7,527 nucleotides of DNA, from assembly GCA_029555885.1 (NCBI GenBank), contig JAKPQT010000596.1, forward strand, positions 1 to 7,527, given 5' to 3'. Shown here piece by piece: positions 5,545 to 7,527 of this stretch; positions within the stretch are counted from its first letter, which is position 1, and every line of letters begins with the position of its first letter. The stretch is from Chloroflexota bacterium. Its GTDB lineage: Bacteria > Chloroflexota > Anaerolineae > CG2-30-64-16. The notes beneath the pieces were generated by a model that was not told the DNA's origin, ran no database searches, and was given only the letters and a program-made list of their open reading frames with translations. A program made the position numbers and the translations under genes.

Positions 5545-6099
5545 ATGCAGATCGAAACGACAACGCTTCCCGGCGTGCTGGTCATCACCCCGCGCGTGTT
5601 CCATGATGCGCGCGGCTTCTTCCTGGAAAGCTACAACGCAGAGGCCTGGCGCAGCGCGGGCATCGAGACCACCTTTGTCCAGGACAATCACTCGAAATCC
5701 ACGCACGGCACGCTCCGCGGCTTGCACTTCCAACTGCCGCCGGCCGCGCAGGTCAAGGTCCTGCGCGTGGTGCGCGGTGCAGTCTGGGATGTGGCCGTGG
5801 ATATCCGCGTTGGCTCCCCCACGTTCGGCCAGTGGGTCGGCGTGGAGCTGACCGCGGACAACTTCCGCCAGGTGTACATCCCCACCGGCTTCGCACACGG
5901 CTTCTGCGTGTTGAGCGACGAGGCCGAAATCCTGTACAAGACCAGTGCGGTCTATAGCCCGGCGCACGAGCGCGGGATCGCGTGGAACGACCCGCAGCTT
6001 GCGGTGGCCTGGCCGGTCACAGAGCCGCTGCTGTCGGACCGCGACCGCCGCGCCGGCTCCCTGGCCGACTACCTGGCAGAGACGCCGTTTACATATTGA
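5545..6099 (+). CDS. rfbC: dTDP-4-dehydrorhamnose 3,5-epimerase
   Basis: This 184-residue cupin, also called RmlC, epimerises C3 and C5 of dTDP-4-dehydro-6-deoxyglucose in dTDP-L-rhamnose synthesis, which supplies rhamnose for surface polysaccharide. Visible signatures are ITPRVFHDARGFFLESY at 14-30, QDNHSKSTHGTLRGLHFQ at 46-63, VLRVVRGAVWDVAVDIR at 72-88, YIPTGFAHGF at 111-120 and RGIAWNDP at 143-150. The expected catalytic His is H61; K71, Y137 and D168 fall at the spacings I recall for the Salmonella enzyme residues Lys73, Tyr139 and Asp170 relative to His63. The length is normal and the protein looks complete. The ATG at 5545 fits the family N-terminus, although only a weak, distant AAGG precedes it. 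None of the partner genes rmlA, rmlB or rmlD is in the window, so the pathway must be completed elsewhere. A related sugar epimerase role is possible but less likely. Confidence 0.95.
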   Translation: MQIETTTLPGVLVITPRVFHDARGFFLESYNAEAWRSAGIETTFVQDNHSKSTHGTLRGLHFQLPPAAQVKVLRVVRGAVWDVAVDIRVGSPTFGQWVGVELTADNFRQVYIPTGFAHGFCVLSDEAEILYKTSAVYSPAHERGIAWNDPQLAVAWPVTEPLLSDRDRRAGSLADYLAETPFTY

Positions 6100-6116
6100 A
6101 GAAAGTGGCACTCTGC

Positions 6117-6145
6117 TTGACAAAGGCGCGGCCGTCCATTATGCT
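6117..6145 (+). promoter_or_regulatory. Promoter of the DUF3090 gene
   Basis: A perfect -35 TTGACA (6117-6122) is followed after 17 nt by TATGCT (6140-6145), a 4/6 match to the -10 consensus. Initiation near 6152 would give a leader of about 27 nt carrying GGAG seven bases before the ATG at 6179. It lies entirely in the 79-nt gap after the epimerase, so the DUF3090 gene is probably its own transcription unit. Confidence 0.65.
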
Positions 6146-6178
6146 ACGCGCCATTCGACCGAGCTACGGAGCGTATGT

Positions 6179-6688
6179 ATGGCAAACCCGATTATCGAGT
6201 TGGACCCCGTCACCCATATCACAGCCGGCGCCGTCGGCCAGCCCGGCCAGCGCGTCTTTTATATCCAGGCGGAAAAGGGACTCGACCGGCTGACCCTGCT
6301 GTGTGAGAAGGAGCAGGTGTCTGCGCTGGCCGATGCCATCGACGAAATGGTGCAAAACCTGGAGCAGGAATTCGGCGTTGCGCGTCACGAGGATCTCGCC
6401 GTCAACGAGACGGAGATGGAGCTCCACGAGCCGCTGGACCCGCTCTTCCGCGTCGGCGCCATGGGGCTCGGCTATGATGCCAATCGCGACCGTATCCTGC
6501 TCGTTGCACAGGAGGCCCTGGCCGAAGACGAGGAACGCGACCCGCGCGAGGTCCGCTGCTTTGCGACGCGGGCGCAGATGCAGGTGCTCAGCCAGTACTC
6601 GCGCGATGTGGTCGGCCGCGGTCGCTCGCCGGAGCAGGTCACATTCCAGGCCGAAGCGCACTTCCGCCGCAACGGCCACGGCGACTGA
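6179..6688 (+). CDS. DUF3090 (TIGR03847-like) family protein
   Basis: A 169-residue soluble protein of unknown function. The N-terminal half has the family pattern: VTHITAGAVGQPGQRVFYIQ at 11-30, then EKEQVSALADAIDEM at 43-57. A second block, DPLFRVGAMGLGYDANRDRI at 77-96, is followed by a very acidic stretch, EALAEDEERDPREV at 102-115, and an FATRAQMQVLSQYSRDV helix at 118-134. Family members I know from Actinobacteria and Chloroflexi end in a cysteine motif (CPxCGxPxDPxGHxCPRxNG). Here the matching tail reads GRSPEQVTFQAEAHFRRNGH and has no cysteine. The start is supported by GGAG seven bases before the ATG at 6179; the frame's upstream extension overlaps the epimerase and is not needed. 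It has its own promoter and a terminator 32 bp downstream. No signal peptide or membrane segment. In Actinobacteria the gene often neighbours a histidine phosphatase-like gene, which is absent here. Family call is strong; no function can be given. Confidence 0.88.
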   Translation: MANPIIELDPVTHITAGAVGQPGQRVFYIQAEKGLDRLTLLCEKEQVSALADAIDEMVQNLEQEFGVARHEDLAVNETEMELHEPLDPLFRVGAMGLGYDANRDRILLVAQEALAEDEERDPREVRCFATRAQMQVLSQYSRDVVGRGRSPEQVTFQAEAHFRRNGHGD

Positions 6689-6720
6689 CGCTTTTTAGCT
6701 TGTGCTCTGACGATAACAGC

Positions 6721-6754
6721 AGCCCCGCCGGTGATTCGACCGCCGGGGCTTTTT
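6721..6754 (+). terminator. Intrinsic terminator after the DUF3090 gene
   Basis: AGCCCCGCCGGT (6721-6732) pairs with ACCGCCGGGGCT (6739-6750) through 11 of 12 positions, with a single C-C mismatch and a GATTCG loop. The final stem T runs straight into TTTT (6751-6754). This is a textbook rho-independent terminator for rightward transcription. Read from the opposite strand it has no U-tract, so it should not efficiently stop the converging gene. Confidence 0.9.
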
Positions 6755-6758
6755 GTAT

Positions 6759-6776
6759 AGTAGACGACTGTCTACT
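6759..6776. repeat. Small inverted repeat at the convergent gene end
   Basis: AGTAGAC (6759-6765) and GTCTACT (6770-6776) are perfectly complementary around a GACT loop. The right arm includes the TAG stop codon (6772-6774) of the minus-strand gene. A 7-bp hairpin at a stop codon could slow polymerase or protect a 3' end, but there is no U-tract on either strand and chance occurrence is possible. Confidence 0.4.
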
Positions 6777-7527
6777 CCACGCTGACACCCAACACTGACA
6801 GCCGCTCGAACGGGTTGCCCGCCGCATCCGTGCCGGTCGCCATCACCTGCACCGTGAACTCCCCGGTGACCTCCGGCGTCCATGTCGCGGCAAAGACGTT
6901 GTCCCCGGCCGCGCCGTCCGCGTGCTGCCCGTCGTCAAAGAGGATCACGGTTTCCCGCGTGTTTGCCGGGCCCGCGAACAGCTCCGCCTGCACCGCCACA
7001 GCCTGGGGCACATCTGCACTCTCTATCTGCGCGCGCAGCGTCACCGGTTGACCGGGCGTCACGCGTCCCGGCTCCACGGCCGCACTCAGCCGCAGGCCCG
7101 TCTGCAATGTGGCGACAAGTGCAAACGGCCCGCCGCCGGGTGGCGCGCTATGGGCATAGAGCCCGATCTCCCAGGCGCCGGCGCGCGGCCCCAGCACGCC
7201 ATAGCCGAGCGACAAAGGTAAGCTATCATCGAGAATGCGCTCGAAGGTGACGTTCGGATTGGTCTTGGGCGTCTCCTCGGTCAGAATCGCGCCCGCAACG
7301 GTCTTGATAGTCATGCTGATTTCGCTGCCCGGCGCATAGAGGATGAAGCTGGCATCCTCCGCCTGGTCGAGCGTGATGGTCAGCGTAACCGGCTCGTTCA
7401 CCTGGATGGTGCCGCCCTGCACCAGCGTGCTCTGCACCTGTTCCAACGGCCCCGTCGCAGCATCTGTCGGATCGACCATCTCGATGGGATAATCGGCCGG
7501 CGAACGCGCGAGCAGGGCAAAGATGCG
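6772..7527 (-). CDS. C-terminal part of a putative secreted multidomain protein with Ig-like (choice-of-anchor X-like) end
   Basis: The frame is open from the window edge to the TAG at 6772, giving 251 C-terminal residues of a longer protein. A methionine at 7479 exists but lacks a ribosome binding site and coding sense continues before it, so I treat the gene as truncated. Residues 1-14 (RIFALLARSPADYP) look like a closing amphipathic helix of an upstream domain. Residues about 35-140 are a beta-rich domain beginning TIQVNEPVTLTITLDQ and including GPRAGAWEIGLYAH. The last ~100 residues form a second beta-sandwich with VTPGQPVTLRAQI and the acidic loop FDDGQHADGAAGDNVF (197-212), closing with TGTDAAGNPFER. 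That Asp/Gly loop and ending resemble choice-of-anchor X and related Ig-like domains found at the C-termini of exported hydrolases and VWA proteins. There is only one methionine-poor, cysteine-free composition, fitting an extracellular protein. The catalytic or binding part is outside the window. Confidence 0.65.
   Translation of the reverse strand, partial: RIFALLARSPADYPIEMVDPTDAATGPLEQVQSTLVQGGTIQVNEPVTLTITLDQAEDASFILYAPGSEISMTIKTVAGAILTEETPKTNPNVTFERILDDSLPLSLGYGVLGPRAGAWEIGLYAHSAPPGGGPFALVATLQTGLRLSAAVEPGRVTPGQPVTLRAQIESADVPQAVAVQAELFAGPANTRETVILFDDGQHADGAAGDNVFAATWTPEVTGEFTVQVMATGTDAAGNPFERLSVLGVSVE

Noticed and set aside
5455..6123. A 222-codon minus-strand frame opposite the epimerase
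   Set aside because: It is antisense to rfbC, which has a complete set of cupin and active-site motifs; the minus-strand translation has no family signature.
5945..6178. Upstream extension of the DUF3090 frame into the epimerase gene
   Set aside because: The extension overlaps rfbC out of frame, and a promoter plus GGAG lie directly before the ATG at 6179, where family similarity begins.

Overview
This is a GC-rich, densely coding bacterial window. It carries seven genes: five are complete, and one at each edge is cut by the window. Gene content suggests a Chloroflexota-type bacterium (Anaerolineae or a relative). The basis is a DUF3090-family gene (a family I know mainly from Actinobacteria and Chloroflexi), a YprB/MrfB-type nuclease, a DMT permease and a stand-alone 3,5-epimerase. 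This assignment is inferred from family distribution; there is no rRNA or other marker gene here.

Left half (1-3921), all on the minus strand and read right to left: a long-chain acyl-CoA synthetase (2218-3921), an EamA/DMT-family permease (1233-2147, possibly starting at 2204), a dolichyl-phosphate-sugar-synthase-like family 2 glycosyltransferase (336-1151), and the N-terminal 80 codons of a SAM-dependent methyltransferase (1-242). Gaps are about 70, 81 and 93 nt, so read-through is possible. A possible extra promoter lies before the permease, and a short inverted/direct repeat sits between glycosyltransferase and methyltransferase. Glycosyltransferase plus methyltransferase hints at lipid-linked sugar or envelope glycan work, but the substrate cannot be read from the sequence.

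Centre (3922-4085): an AT-rich divergent promoter region. Leftward it has a consensus -35/-10 pair (TTGACA, 18 nt, TATAAT) for the acyl-CoA synthetase, with a near-perfect 19-bp palindrome over the -35, a good operator candidate. Rightward, a weaker promoter ends so close to the ATG at 4086 that the transcript is probably leaderless.

Right half, plus strand: a YprB/MrfB-like DnaQ-fold exonuclease with a helical-repeat C-terminus (4086-5375), then a 169-nt gap with a two-copy imperfect repeat, dTDP-4-dehydrorhamnose 3,5-epimerase (rfbC/rmlC, 5545-6099), and a DUF3090 protein (6179-6688) with its own strong promoter and an intrinsic terminator at 6721-6754. Converging from the right edge on the minus strand is the C-terminal part of a probably secreted multidomain protein (6772 to beyond 7527).

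I see no CRISPR array, transposase, phage gene, tRNA or rRNA. No clearly new multi-gene system is evident. The best leads are the palindromic operator candidate, the orphan MrfB-like nuclease with a leaderless start, the DUF3090 protein whose C-terminus lacks cysteines, and three short intergenic repeat structures.
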